This document shows, piece by piece, positions 14,501 to 30,026 of a stretch of DNA of 64,000 bases. Origin of the DNA: Ecdyonurus torrentis (lineage: Eukaryota > Arthropoda > Insecta > Ephemeroptera > Heptageniidae); the NCBI GenBank assembly GCA_949318235.1, contig OX439128.1, forward strand, positions 52,103,023 through 52,167,022, read 5' to 3'. The notes under the pieces were generated by a model, which was given only the letters and a program-made list of their open reading frames with translations, made no database searches and was not told the DNA's origin. Position numbers and translations under genes: made by a program. Numbering within the stretch: the stretch's first letter is position 1; every line of letters starts with the position of its first letter.

Positions 14501-17500
14501 AGATTGGGATTTGTACTACCCACACACAAACATAGGTGTGTGTATATCTTGTGTTATATTTTACAGATTCCTTTAACATAATATTTTCTCTAAAATACGG
14601 TCAAACAAACACATAAAAGGCTTATGTAAAATACATAAACATCAAGACAGGGAATTAAACGAGATTTCCTAATAGGTTCGGACGCCTACAGCTTTCTTAC
14701 AAACATACGTGTGTGTATTAAGTGAAGCTTTTTTTTTTCAATAGTTTAATCCCAAAATTTTCACTTTTTACTATCTAAAAAACATATGAATGCATTATGT
14801 AAAATACAAAAACATTGTGCCATGAAATAAAACGAGATTTCAAGATCGGTGGGGACCCTCACTGCTTGCTCACAAACATAGATGTGTGTATTATGTGATG
14901 CCTATTATAAATATTATTAAACATAATATTTTTACTTAATATTAGCTTAAATACATAATTATGGCTTATAAAAAATACAAAAACATCGCGCTAGGATTCA
15001 AAACTAATTTTCAACATAGATTGGGATTTGTACTACCCACACACAAACATAGGTGTGTGTATATCTTGTGTTATATTTTACAGATTCCTTTAACATAATA
15101 TTTTCTCTAAAATACGGTCAAACAAACACATACAAGGCTTATGTAAAATACATAAACATCAAGACAGGGAATTAAACGAGATTTCCTAATAGGTTCGGAC
15201 GCCTACAGCTTTTTTACAAACATACGTGTGTGTATTATGTGAAGCTTGTTTTTACCGATCCTTTAATCACAACATTTTCACTTTTAACTATCTAAAAAAC
15301 ATATGAATGCATTATGTAAAATACAAAAACATGGCACCATCAAATAAAACAAGATTTCAAGATCGGTGGGGACCCTCACTGCTTGCTCACAAACATAGAT
15401 GTGTGTATTATGCGATGCTTATTATAAATATTATTAAACATAATATTTTTACTTAATATTAGCTTAAATACATAATTATGGCTTATAAAAAATACAAAAA
15501 CATCGCGCTAGGATTCAAAACTAATTTTCAACATAGATTGGGATTTGTACTACCCACACACAAACATAGGTGTGTGTATATCTTGTGTTATATTTTACAG
15601 ATTCCTTTAACATAATATTTTCTCTAAATTACGGTCAAAAAAACACATAAATTGCTTATGTAAAATACATAAACATCAAGACAGGGAATTAAACGAGATT
15701 TCCTAATAGGTTCGGACGCCTACAGCTTTCTTACAAACATACGTGTGTGTATTATGTGAAGCTTGTTTTTACCGATCGTTTAATCACAAAATTTTTACTT
15801 TTTACGATCTAAAAAACATATGAATGCATTAAGTAAAATACAAAAACATTGCGCCATGAAATAAAACAAGATTTCAAGATCGGTAAGGACCCTCACTGTT
15901 TGCTCACAAACATAGATGTGTGTATTATGCAATGCCTATTTTAAATATTCTTTAAACATAATATTTTTACTTAATATTATCTTAAATACATAATTATGGC
16001 TTATGAAAAATACAAAAACATCGCGCTAGGATTCAAAACTAATTTTCAACATAGATTGGGATTTGTACTACCCACACACAAACATAGGTGTGTGTATATC
16101 TTGTGTTATATTTTACAGATTCCTTTAACATAATATTTTCTCTAAAATACGGTCAAACAAACACATAAAAGGCTTATGTAAAATACATAAACATCAAGAC
16201 AGGGAATTAAACGAGATTTCCTAATAGGTTCGGACGCCTACAGCTTTCTTACAAACATACGTGTGTGTATTAAGTGAAGCTTTTTTTTTTCAATAGTTTA
16301 ATCCCAAAATTTTCACTTTTTACTATCTAAAAAACATATGAATGCATTAAGTAAAATACAAAAACATTGCGCCATGAAATAAAACAAGATTTCAAGATCG
16401 GTAAGGACCCTCACTGTTTGCTCACAAACATAGATGTGTGTATTATGCAATGCCTATTTTAAATATTCTTTAAACATAATATTTTTACTTAATATTATCT
16501 TAAATACATAATTATGGCTTATGAAAAATACAAAAACATCGCGCTAGGATTCAAAACTAATTTTCAACATAGATTGGGATTTGTACTACCCACACACATA
16601 CATAGGTGTGTGTATAAATTGTGTTATATTTTACAGATTCCTTTAACATAATATTTTCTCTAAAATACGGTCAAACAAACACATAAAAGGCTTATGTAAA
16701 ATACATAAACATCAAGACAGGGAATTAAACGAGATTTCCTAATAGGTTCGGACGCCTACAGCTTTCTTACAAACATACGTGTGTGTATTAAGTGAAGCTT
16801 TTTTTTTTCAATAGTTTAATCCCAAAATTTTCACTTTTTACTATCTAAAAAACATATGAATGCATTATGTAAAATACAAAAACATTGTGCCATGAAATAA
16901 AACAAGATTTCAAGATCGGTGGGGACCCTCACTGCTTGCTCACAAACATAGATGTGTGTATTATGCGATGCCTATTATAAATATTATTAAACATAATATT
17001 TTTACTTAATATTAGCTTAAATACATAATTATGGCTTATAAAAAATACAAAAACATCGCGCTAGGATTCAAAACTAATTTTCAACATAGATTGGGATTTG
17101 TACTACCCACACACAAACATAGGTGTGTGTATATCTTGTGTTATATTTTACAGATTCCTTTAACATAATATTTTCTCTAAAATACGGTCAAACAAACACA
17201 TACAAGGCTTATGTAAAATACATAAACATCAAGACAGGGAATTAAACGAGATTTCCTAATAGGTTCGGACGCCTACAGCTTTTTTACAAACATACGTGTG
17301 TGTATTATGTGAAGCTTTTTTTTACCGATCCTTTAATCACAACATTTTCACTTTTAACTATCTAAAAAACATATGAATGCATTATGTAAAATACAAAAAC
17401 ATGGCACCATGAAATAAAACAAGATTTCAAGATCGGTGGGGACCCTCACTGCTTGCTCACAAACATAGATGTGTGTATTATGCGATGCCTATTATAAATA

Positions 17501-17596
17501 TTATTAAACATAATATTTTTACTTAATATTAGCTTAAATACATAATTATGGCTTATAAAAAATACAAAAACATCGCGCTAGGATTCAAAACTAATT

Positions 17597-20500
17597 TTCA
17601 ACATAGATTGGGATTTGTACTACCCACACACAAACATAGGTGTGTGTATATCTTGTGTTATATTTTACAGATTCCTTTAACATAATATTTTCTCTAAATT
17701 ACGGTCAAAAAAACACATAAATTGCTTATGTAAAATACATAAACATCAAGACAGGGAATTAAACGAGATTTCCTAATAGGTTCGGACGCCTACAGCTTTG
17801 TTACAAACATACGTGTGTGTATTATGTGAAGCTTGTTTTTACCGATCGTTTAATCACAAAATTTTCACTTTTTACGATCTAAGAAACATATGAATGGATT
17901 AAGTAAAATACAAAAACATTGCGCCATGAAATAAAACAAGATTTCAAGATCGGTGGGGACCCTCACTGCTTGCTCACAAACATAGATGTGTGTATTATGC
18001 AATTCCTATTTTAAATATTCTTTTAACATAATATTTTTACTTAATATTATCTTAAATACATAATTATGGCTTATGAAAAATACAAAAACATCGCGCTAGG
18101 ATTCAAAACTAATTTTCAACATAGATTGGGATTTGTACTACCCACACACAAACATAGGTGTGTGTATATCTTGTGTTATATTTTACAGATTCATTTAACA
18201 TAATATTTTCTCTAAATTACGGTCAAAAAAACACATAAATTGCTTATGTAAAATACATAAACATCAAGACAGGGAATTAAACGAGATTTCCTAATAGGTT
18301 CGGACGCCTACAGCTTTCTTACAAACATACGTGTGTGTATTATGTGAAGCTTGTTTTTACCGATCGTTTAATCACAAAATTTTTACTTTTTACGATCTAA
18401 AAAACATATGAATGCATTAAGTAAAATACAAAAATATTGCGCCATGAAATAAAACAAGATTACAAGATCGGTAAGGACCCTCACTGTTTGCTCACAAACA
18501 TAGATGTGTGTATTATGCAATGCCTATTTTAAATATTCTTTAAACATAATATTTTTACTTAATATTATCTTAAATACATAATTATGGCTTATGAAAAATA
18601 CAAAAACATCGCGCTAGGATTCAAAACTAATTTTCAACATAGATTGGGATTTGTACTACCCACACACAAACATAGGTGTGTGTATATCTTGTGTTATATT
18701 TTACAGATTCCTTTAACATAATATTTTCTCTAAAATACGGTCAAACAAACACATAAAAGGCTTATGTAAAATACATAAACATCAAGACAGGGAATTAAAC
18801 GAGATTTCCTAATAGGTTCGGACGCCTACAGCTTTCTTACAAACATACGTGTGTGTATTAAGTGAAGCTTTTTTTTTTTCAATAGTTTAATCCCAAAATT
18901 TTCACTTTTTACTATCTAAAAAACATATGAATGCATTATGTAAAATACAAAAACATTGTGCCATGAAATAAAACAAGATTTCAAGATCAGTGGGGACCCT
19001 CACTGCTTGCTCACAAACATAGATGTGTGTATTATGCGATGCCTATTATAAATATTATTAAACATAATATTTTTACTTAATGTTAGCTTAAATACATAAT
19101 TATGGCTTATAAAAAATACAAAAACATCGCGCTAGGATTCAAAACTAATTTTCAACATAGATTGGGATTTGTACTACCCACACACAAACATAGGTGTGTG
19201 TATATCTTGTGTTATATTTTACAGATTCCTTTAACATTATATTTTCTCTAAATTACGGTCAAAAAAACACATAAAAGGCTTATGTAAAATACATTAACAT
19301 CAAGACAGGGAAATAAACGAGATTTCCTAATAGGTTCGGACGCCTACAGCTTTCTTACAAACATACGTGTGTGTATTATGTGAAGCTTGTTTTTACCGAT
19401 CGTTTAATCACAAAATTTTCACTTTTTACGATCTAAAAAACATATGAATGCATTAAGTAAAATACAAAAACATTGCGCCATGAAATAAAACAAGATTTAA
19501 AGATCGGTGGGGACCCTAACTGCTTGCTCACAAACATAGATGTGTGTATTATGCAATTCCTATTTTAAATATTCTTTAAACATAATATTTTTACTTAATA
19601 TTATCTTAAATACATAATTATGGCTTATGAAAAATACAAAAACATCGCGCTAGGATTCAAAACTAATTTTCAACATAGATTGGGATTTGTACTACCCACA
19701 CACAAACATAGGTGTGTGTATATCTTGTGTTATATTTTACAGATTCCTTTAACATAATATTTTCTCTAAATTACGGTCAAAAAAACACATAAATTGCTTA
19801 TAAAAAATACATAAACATCAAGACAGAGAATTAAACGAGATTTCCTAATAGGTTCGGACGCCTACAGCTTTCTTACAAACATACGTGTGTGTATTATGTG
19901 AAGCTTGTTTTTACCGATCGTTTAATCACAAAATTTTTACTTTTTACGATCTAAAAAACATATGAATGCATTAAGTAAAATACAAAAACATTGCGCCATG
20001 AAATAAAACAAGATTTCAAGATCGGTGGGGACCCTCACTGCTTGCTCACAAACATAGATCTGTGTAATATGCAATGCCTATTTTAAATATTCTTTAAACA
20101 TAATATTTTTACTTAATATTATCTTAAATACATAATTATGGCTTATGAAAAATACAAAAACATCGCGCTAGGATTCAAAACTAATTTTCAACATAGATTG
20201 GGATTTGTACTACCCACACACAAACATAGGTGTGTGTATATCTTGTGTTATATTTTACAGATTCCTTTAACATAATATTTTCTCTAAAATACGGTCAAAC
20301 AAACACATAAAAGGCTTATGTAAAATACGTTAACATCAAGACAGGTAAATAAACGAGATTTCCTAATAGGTTCGGACGCCTACAGCTTTGTTACAAACAA
20401 ACGTGTGTGTATTATGTGAAGCTTTTTTTTACCGATCGTTTAATCTCAAAATTTTCACTTTTTACTATATTAAAAACATATGAAAGCATTATGTAAAATA

Positions 20501-23500
20501 CAAAAACATTGTGCCATGAAAAAAAACGAGCTTTCAAGATCGGTGGGGACCCTCACTGCTTGCTCACAAACATAGATGTGTGTATTATGCGATGCCTATT
20601 TTTACCTATTCTTTAAACATAATATTTTTACTTAATATTAGCTTAAATACATAATTATGGCTTATAAAAAATACAAAAACATCGCGCTAGGATTCAAAAC
20701 TAATTTTCAACATAGATTGGGATTTGTACTACCCACACACAAACATAGGTGTGTGTATATCTTGTGTTATATTTTACAGATTCCTTTAACATAATATTTT
20801 CTCTAAAATACGGTCAAACAAACACATACAAGGCTTATGTAAAATACATAAACATCAAGACAGGGAATTAAACGAGATTTCCTAATAGGTTCGGACGCCT
20901 ACAGCTTTCTTACAAACATACGTGTGTGTATTATGTGAAGCTTGTTTTTACCGATCGTTTAATCACAACATTTTCACTTTTTACTATCTAAAAAACATAT
21001 GAATGCATTACGTTAAATACAAAAACATTGCGCCATGAACTAAAACAAGATTTCAAGATCGGTGGGGACCCTCACTGCTTGCTCACAAATATACATGTGT
21101 GTATTATGCAATGCCTATTATAAATATTCTTTAAACATAATATTTTTACTTAATATTATCTTAAATACATAATTATAGCTAATGAAATATACAAAAACAT
21201 AGCGCTAGGATTCAAAACTAATTTGCAACATAGATTGGGCTTTGTACTACCCACACACAAACATAGGTGTGTGTATATCTTGTGTTATATTTTAAAGATT
21301 CCTTTAACATAATATTTTCTCTAAAATACGGTCAAACAAACACATACAAGGCTTATGTAAAATACATAAACATCAAGACAGGGAATAAAACGAGATTTCC
21401 TAATAGGTTCGGACGCCTACAGGTTTTTTACAAACATACGTGTGTGTATTATGTGAAGCTTTTTTTACCGATCGTTTAATCACAACATTTTTACTTTTTA
21501 CTATCTAAAAAAAATTGAATGCATTATGTAAAATACAAAAACATTGCGCCATGAAATAGAACAAGATTTCAAGATCGGTGGGGACCCTCACTGCTTGCTT
21601 ACAAACATAAATGTGTGTATTATGCGATGCCTATTTTAAATTTTTCTTTAAAAATAATATTTACTTAATAGTATCTTAAATACATAATTATTTATGGCTT
21701 ATGAAAAATACAAAAACATCGCGCTAGGATTCAAAACTAATTTTCAACATAGATTGGGATTTGTACTACCCACACACAAACATAGGTGTGTGTATATCTT
21801 GTGTTATATTTTACAGATTCCTTTAACATAATATTTTCTCTAAAATACGGTCAAACAAACACATAAAAGGCTTATGTAAAATACATAAACATCAAGACAG
21901 GGAATTAAACGAGATTTCCTAATAGGTTCGGACGCCTACAGCTTTCTTACAAACATACGTGTGTGTATTATGTGAAGCTTTTTTTTACCGGTCGTTTAAT
22001 CACAACATTTTCACTTTTTACTATCTAAAAAAAATTGAATGCATTATGTAAAATACAAAAACATTGCGCCATGAAATAGAACAAGATTTCAAGATCGGTG
22101 GGGACCCTCACTGCTTGCTTACAAACATAAATGTGTGTATTATGCGATGCCTATTTTAAATTTTTCTTTAAAAATAATATTTACTTAATAGTATCTTAAA
22201 TACATAATTATGGCTTATGAAAAATACAAAAACATCGCGCTAGGATTCAAAACTAATTTTCAACATAGATTGGGATTTGTACTACCCACACACAAACATA
22301 GGTGTGTGTATATCTTGTGTTATATTTTACAGATTCCTTTAACATAATATTTTCTCTAAATTACGGTCAAAAAAACACATAAATTGCTTATAAAAAATAC
22401 ATAAACATCAAGACAGGGAATTAAACGAGATTTCCTAATAGGTTCGGACGCCTACAGCTTTCTTACAAACATACGAGTGTGTATTATGTGAAGCTTTTTT
22501 TAACCGATCGTTTAATCACAACATTTTCACTTTTTACTATCTAAAAAACATATGAATGCATTATGTAAAATACAAAAACATTGTGTCATGAAATAAAACA
22601 AGATTTCAAGATCGGTGGGGACCCTCACTGCTTGCTCACAAACATAGATGTGTGTATTATGCGATGCCTATTATAAATTTTATTAAACATAATATTTTTA
22701 CTTAATATTAGCTTAAATACATAATTATGGCTTATAAAAAATACAAAAACATCGCGCTAGGATTCAAAACTAATTTTCAACGTAGATTGGGATTTGTACT
22801 ACCCACACACAAACATAGGTGTGTGTATATCTTGTGTTATATTTTACAGATTCCTTTAACATAATATTTTCTCTAAAATACGGTCAAACAAACACATACA
22901 AGGCTTATGTAAAATACATAAACATCAAGACAAGGAATTAAACGAGATTTCCTAATAGGTTCGGACGCCTACAGCTTTGTTACAAACATTCGTGTGTGTA
23001 TTATGTGAAGCTTTTTTTTACCGATCGTTTAATCACAACATTTTCACTTTTTACTATCTAAAAAAAATTGAATGCATTATGTAAAATACAAAAACATTGC
23101 GCCATGAAATAGAACAAGATTTCAAGATCGGTGGGGACCCTCACTGCTTGCTCACAAACATAGATGTGTGTATTATGCGATGCCTATTTTAAATTTTTCT
23201 TTAAAAATAATATTTACTTAATAGTATCTTAAATACATAATTATTTATGGTTATGAAAAATACAAAAACATCGCGCTAGGATTCAAAACTAATTTTCAAC
23301 ATAGATTGGGATTTGTACTACCCACACACAAACATAGGTGTGTGTATATCTTGTGTTATATTTTACAGATTCCTTTAACATAATATTTTCTCTAAATTAC
23401 GGTCAAAAAAACACAAAAATTGCTTATGTAAAATACATAAACATCAAGACAGGGAATTAAACGAGATTTCCTAACAGGTTCGGACGCCTACAGCTTTCTT

Positions 23501-23811
23501 ACAAACATACGTGTGTGTATTAAGTGAAGCTTTTTTTTTTCAATAGTTTAATCCCAAAATTTTCACTTTTTACTATCTAAAAAACATATGAATGCATTAT
23601 GTAAAATACAAAAACATTGTGCCATGAAATAAAACAAGATTTCAAGATCGGTGGGGACCCTCACTGCTTGCTCACAAACATAGATGTGTGTATTATGCGA
23701 TGCCTATTATAAATATTATTAAACATAATATTTTTACTTAATATTAGCTTAAATACATAATTATGGCTTATAAAAAATACAAAAACATCGCGCTAGGATT
23801 CAAAACTAAAT
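17597..23811 (+). repeat. 12-unit higher-order repeat, copy A
   Basis: This ~6,215-bp block of 12 trimers is followed directly by copy B. Diagnostic variants of copy A recur 6,215 bp later: GATCTAAGAAAC (17,876 and 24,091), CAGTGGGGACC (18,988 and 25,203) and the GATCTGTGTAATATGC variant (about 20,058 and 26,273). Units within the block differ from each other far more than corresponding units of copies A and B do. Confidence 0.9.
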
Positions 23812-26800
23812 TTCAACATAGATTGGGATTTGTACTACCCACACACAAACATAGGTGTGTGTATATCTTGTGTTATATTTTACAGATTCCTTTAACATAA
23901 TATTTTCTCTAAATTACGGTCAAAAAAACACATAAAAGGCTTATGTAAAATACATAAACATCAAGACAGGGAATTAAACGAGATTTCCTAATAGGTTCGG
24001 ACGCCTACAGCTTTGTTACAAACATACGTGTGTGTATTATGTGAAGCTTGTTTTTACCGATCGTTTAATCACAAAATTTTCACTTTTTACGATCTAAGAA
24101 ACATATGAATGGATTAAGTAAAATACAAAAACATTGCGCCATGAAATAAAACAAGATTTCAAGATCGGTGGGGACCCTCACTGCTTGCTCACAAACATAG
24201 ATGTGTGTATTATGCAATTCCTATTTTAAATATTCTTTTAACATAATATTTTTACTTAATATTATCTTAAATACATAATTATGGCTTATGAAAAATACAA
24301 AAACATCGCGCTAGGATTCAAAACTAATTTTCAACATAGATTGGGATTTGTACTACCCACACACAAACATAGGTGTGTGTATATCTTGTGTTATATTTTA
24401 CAGATTCATTAAACATAATATTTTCTCTAAATTACGGTCAAAAAAACACATAAATTGCTTATGTAAAATACATAAACATCAAGACAGGGAATTAAACGAG
24501 ATTTCCTAATAGGTTCGGACGCCTACAGCTTTCTTACAAACATACGTGTGTGTATTATGTGAAGCTTGTTTTTACCGATCGTTTAATCACAAAATTTTTA
24601 CTTTTTACGATCTAAAAAACATATGAATGCATTAAGTAAAATACAAAAACATTGCGCCATGAAATAAAACAAGATTTCAAGATCGGTAAGGACCCTCACT
24701 GTTTGCTCACAAACATAGATGTGTGTATTATGCAATGCCTATTTTAAATATTCTTTAAACATAATATTTTTACTTAATATTATCTTAAATACATAATTAT
24801 GGCTTATGAAAAATACAAAAACATCGCGCTAGGATTCAAAACTAATTTTCAACATAGATTGGGATTTGTACTACCCACACACAAACATAGGTGTGTGTAT
24901 ATCTTGTGTTATATTTTACAGATTCCTTTAACATAATATTTTCTCTAAAATACGGTCAAACAAACACATAAAAGGCTTATGTAAAATACATAAACATCAA
25001 GACAGGGAATTAAACGAGATTTCCTAATAGGTTCGGACGCCTACAGCTTTCTTACAAACATACGTGTGTGTATTAAGTGAAGCTTTTTTTTTTTCAATAG
25101 TTTAATCCCAAAATTTTCACTTTTTACTATCTAAAAAACATATGAATGCATTATGTAAAATACAAAAACATTGTGCCATGAAATAAAACAAGATTTCAAG
25201 ATCAGTGGGGACCCTCACTGCTTGCTCACAAACATAGATGTGTGTATTATGCGATGCCTATTATAAATATTATTAAACATAATATTTTTACTTAATGTTA
25301 GCTTAAATACATAATTATGGCTTATAAAAAATACAAAAACATCGCGCTAGGATTCAAAACTAATTTTCAACATAGATTGGGATTTGTACTACCCACACAC
25401 AAACATAGGTGTGTGTATATCTTGTGTTATATTTTACAGATTCCTTTAACATTATATTTTCTCTAAATTACGGTCAAAAAAACACATAAAAGGCTTATGT
25501 AAAATACATTAACATCAAGACAGGGAATTAAACGAGATTTCCTAATAGGTTCGGACGCCTACAGCTTTCTTACAAACATACGTGTGTGTATTATGTGAAG
25601 CTTGTTTTTACCGATCGTTTAATCACAAAATTTTCACTTTTTACGATCTAAAAAACATATGAATGCATTAAGTAAAATACAAAAACATTGCGCCATGAAA
25701 TAAAACAAGATTTAAAGATCGGTGGGGACCCTCACTGCTTGCTCACAAACATAGATGTGTGTATTATGCAATTCCTATTTTAAATATTCTTTAAACATAA
25801 TATTTTTACTTAATATTATCTTAAATACATAATTATGGCTTATGAAAAATACAAAAACATCGCGCTAGGATTCAAAACTAATTTTCAACATAGATTGGGA
25901 TTTGTACTACCCACACACAAACATAGGTGTGTGTATATCTTGTGTTATATTTTACAGATTCCTTTAACATAATATTTTCTCTAAATTACGGTCAAAAAAA
26001 CACATAAATTGCTTATAAAAAATACATAAACATCAAGACAGAGAATTAAACGAGATTTCCTAATAGGTTCGGACGCCTACAGCTTTCTTACAAACATACG
26101 TGTGTGTATTATGTGAAGCTTGTTTTTACCGATCGTTTAATCACAAAATTTTTACTTTTTACGATCTAAAAAACATATGAATGCATTAAGTAAAATACAA
26201 AAACATTGCGCCATGAAATAAAACAAGATTTCAAGATCGGTGGGGACCCTCACTGCTTGCTCACAAACATAGATCTGTGTAATATGCAATGCCTATTTTA
26301 AATATTCTTTAAACATAATATTTTTACTTAATATTATCTTAAATACATAATTATGGCTTATGAAAAATACAAAAACATCGCGCTAGGATTCAAAACTAAT
26401 TTTCAACATAGATTGGGATTTGTACTACCCACACACAAACATAGGTGTGTGTATATCTTGTGTTATATTTTACAGATTCCTTTAACATAATATTTTCTCT
26501 AAAATACGGTCAAACAAACACATAAAAGGCTTATGTAAAATACGTTAACATCAAGACAGGTAAATAAACGAGATTTCCTAATAGGTTCGGACGCCTACAG
26601 CTTTGTTACAAACAAACGTGTGTGTATTATGTGAAGCTTTTTTTTACCGATCGTTTAATCTCAAAATTTTCACTTTTTACTATATTAAAAACATATGAAA
26701 GCATTATGTAAAATACAAAAACATTGTGCCATGAAAAAAAACGAGCTTTCAAGATCGGTGGGGACCCTCACTGCTTGCTCACAAACATAGATGTGTGTAT

Positions 26801-29800
26801 TATGCGATGCCTATTTTTACCTATTCTTTAAACATAATATTTTTACTTAATATTAGCTTAAATACATAATTATGGCTTATAAAAAATACAAAAACATCGC
26901 GCTAGGATTCAAAACTAATTTTCAACATAGATTGAGATTTGAACTACCCACACACAAACATAGGTGTGTGTATATCTTGTGTTATATTTTACAGATTCCT
27001 TTAACATAATATTTTCTCTAAAATACGGTCAAACAAACACATACAAGGCTTATGTAAAATACATAAACATCAAGACAGGGAATTAAACGAGATTTCCTAA
27101 TAGGTTCGGACGCCTACAGCTTTCTTACAAACATACGTGTGTGTATTATGTGAAGCTTGTTTTTACCGATCGTTTAATCACAACATTTTCACTTTTTACT
27201 ATCTAAAAAACATATGAATGCATTACGTTAAATACAAAAACATTGCGCCATGAACTAAAACAAGATTTCAAGATCGGTGGGGACCCTCACTGCTTGCTCA
27301 CAAATATACATGTGTGTATTATGCAATGCCTATTATAAATATTCTTTAAACATAATATTTTTACTTAATATTATCTTAAATACATAATTATAGCTAATGA
27401 AATATACAAAAACATAGCGCTAGGATTCAAAACTAATTTGCAACATAGATTGGGCTTTGTACTACCCACACACAAACATAGGTGTGTGTATATCTTGTGT
27501 TATATTTTAAAGATTCCTTTAACATAATATTTTCTCTAAAATACGGTCAAACAAACACATACAAGGCTTATGTAAAATACATAAACATCAAGACAGGGAA
27601 TAAAACGAGATTTCCTAATAGGTTCGGACGCCTACAGGTTTTTTACAAACATACGTGTGTGTATTATGTGAAGCTTTTTTTACCGATCGTTTAATCACAA
27701 CATTTTTACTTTTTACTATCTAAAAAAAATTGAATGCATTATGTAAAATACAAAAACATTGCGCCATGAAATAGAACAAGATTTCAAGATCGGTGGGGAC
27801 CCTCACTGCTTGCTTACAAACATAAATGTGTGTATTATGCGATGCCTATTTTAAATTTTTCTTTAAAAATATTATTTACTTAATAGTATCTTAAATACAT
27901 AATTATTTATGGCTTATGAAAAATACAAAAACATCGCGCTAGGATTCAAAACTAATTTTCAACATAGATTGGGATTTGTACTACCCACACACAAACATAG
28001 GTGTGTGTATATCTTGTGTTATATTTTACAGATTCCTTTAACATAATATTTTCTCTAAAATACGGTCAAACAAACACATAAAAGGCTTATGTAAAATACA
28101 TAAACATCAAGACAGGGAATTAAACGAGATTTCCTAATAGGTTCGGACGCCTACAGCTTTCTTACAAACATACGTGTGTGTATTATGTGAAGCTTTTTTT
28201 TACCGGTCGTTTAATCACAACATTTTCACTTTTTACTATCTAAAAAAAATTGAATGCATTATGTAAAATACAAAAACATTGCGCCATGAAATAGAACAAG
28301 ATTTCAAGATCGGTGGGGACCCTCACTGCTTGCTTACAAACATAAATGTGTGTATTATGCGATGCCTATTTTAAATTTTTCTTTAAAAATAATATTTACT
28401 TAATAGTATCTTAAATACATAATTATGGCTTATGAAAAATACAAAAACATCGCGCTAGGATTCAAAACTAATTTTCAACATAGATTGGGATTTGTACTAC
28501 CCACACACAAACATAGGTGTGTGTATATCTTGTGTTATATTTTACAGATTCCTTTAACATAATATTTTCTCTAAATTACGGTCAAAAAAACACATAAATT
28601 GCTTATAAAAAATACATAAACATCAAGACAGGGAATTAAACGAGATTTCCTAATAGGTTCGGACGCCTACAGCTTTCTTACAAACATACGAGTGTGTATT
28701 ATGTGAAGCTTTTTTTAACCGATCGTTTAATCACAACATTTTCACTTTTTACTATCTAAAAAACATATGAATGCATTATGTAAAATACAAAAACATTGTG
28801 TCATGAAATAAAACAAGATTTCAAGATCGGTGGGGACCCTCACTGCTTGCTCACAAACATAGATGTGTGTATTATGCGATGCCTATTATAAATATTATTA
28901 AACATAATATTTTTACTTAATATTAGCTTAAATACATAATTATGGCTTATAAAAAATACAAAAACATCGCGCTAGGATTCAAAACTAATTTTCAACGTAG
29001 ATTGGGATTTGTACTACCCACACACAAACATAGGTGTGTGTATATCTTGTGTTATATTTTACAGATTCCTTTAACATAATATTTTCTCTAAAATACGGTC
29101 AAACAAACACATACAAGGCTTATGTAAAATACATAAACATCAAGACAAGGAATTAAACGAGATTTCCTAATAGGTTCGGACGCCTACAGCTTTGTTACAA
29201 ACATACGTGTGTGTATTATGTGAAGCTTTTTTTTACCGATCGTTTAATCACAACATTTTCACTTTTTACTATCTAAAAAAAATTGAATGCATTATGTAAA
29301 ATACAAAAACATTGCGCCATGAAATAGAACAAGATTTCAAGATCGGTGGGGACCCTCACTGCTTGCTCACAAACATAGATGTGTGTATTATGCGATGCCT
29401 ATTTTAAATTTTTCTTTAAAAATAATATTTACTTAATAGTATCTTAAATACATAATTATTTATGGTTATGAAAAATACAAAAACATCGCGCTAGGATTCA
29501 AAACTAATTTTCAACATAGATTGGGATTTGTACTACCCACACACAAACATAGGTGTGTGTATATCTTGTGTTATATTTTACAGATTCCTTTAACATAATA
29601 TTTTCTCTAAATTACGGTCAAAAAAACACAAAAATTGCTTATGTAAAATACATAAACATCAAGACAGGGAATTAAACGAGATTTCCTAACAGGTTCGGAC
29701 GCCTACAGCTTTCTTACAAACATACGTGTGTGTATTAAGTGAAGCTTTTTTTTTTCAATAGTTTAATCCCAAAATTTTCACTTTTTACTATCTAAAAAAC

Positions 29801-30026
29801 ATATGAATGCATTATGTAAAATACAAAAACATTGTGCCATGAAATAAAACAAGATTTCAAGATCGGTGGGGACCCTCACTGCTTGCTCACAAACATAGAT
29901 GTGTGTATTATGCGATGCCTATTATAAATATTATTAAACATAATATTTTTACTTAATATTAGCTTAAATACATAATTATGGCTTATAAAAAATACAAAAA
30001 CATCGCGCTAGGATTCAAAACTAAAT
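23812..30026 (+). repeat. 12-unit higher-order repeat, copy B
   Basis: This copy matches A almost throughout. The differences I noticed are a few single-base changes, such as GGGAATTAAAC for GGGAAATAAAC near 25,527, ATTGAGATTTGAAC for ATTGGGATTTGTAC near 26,932, and ACATACGTG for ACATTCGTG near 29,203. The copy begins with the variant CTAAATTTCAACATAG, which recurs at the start of copy C. Confidence 0.9.

Noticed and set aside
21267..21479. Identical 70-codon frames at 21,267, 27,482 and 33,694
   Set aside because: They start at GTG inside the satellite, and open only because two stop codons are lost in one variant unit. Their repetition reflects the 12-unit higher-order repeat, not a gene family.
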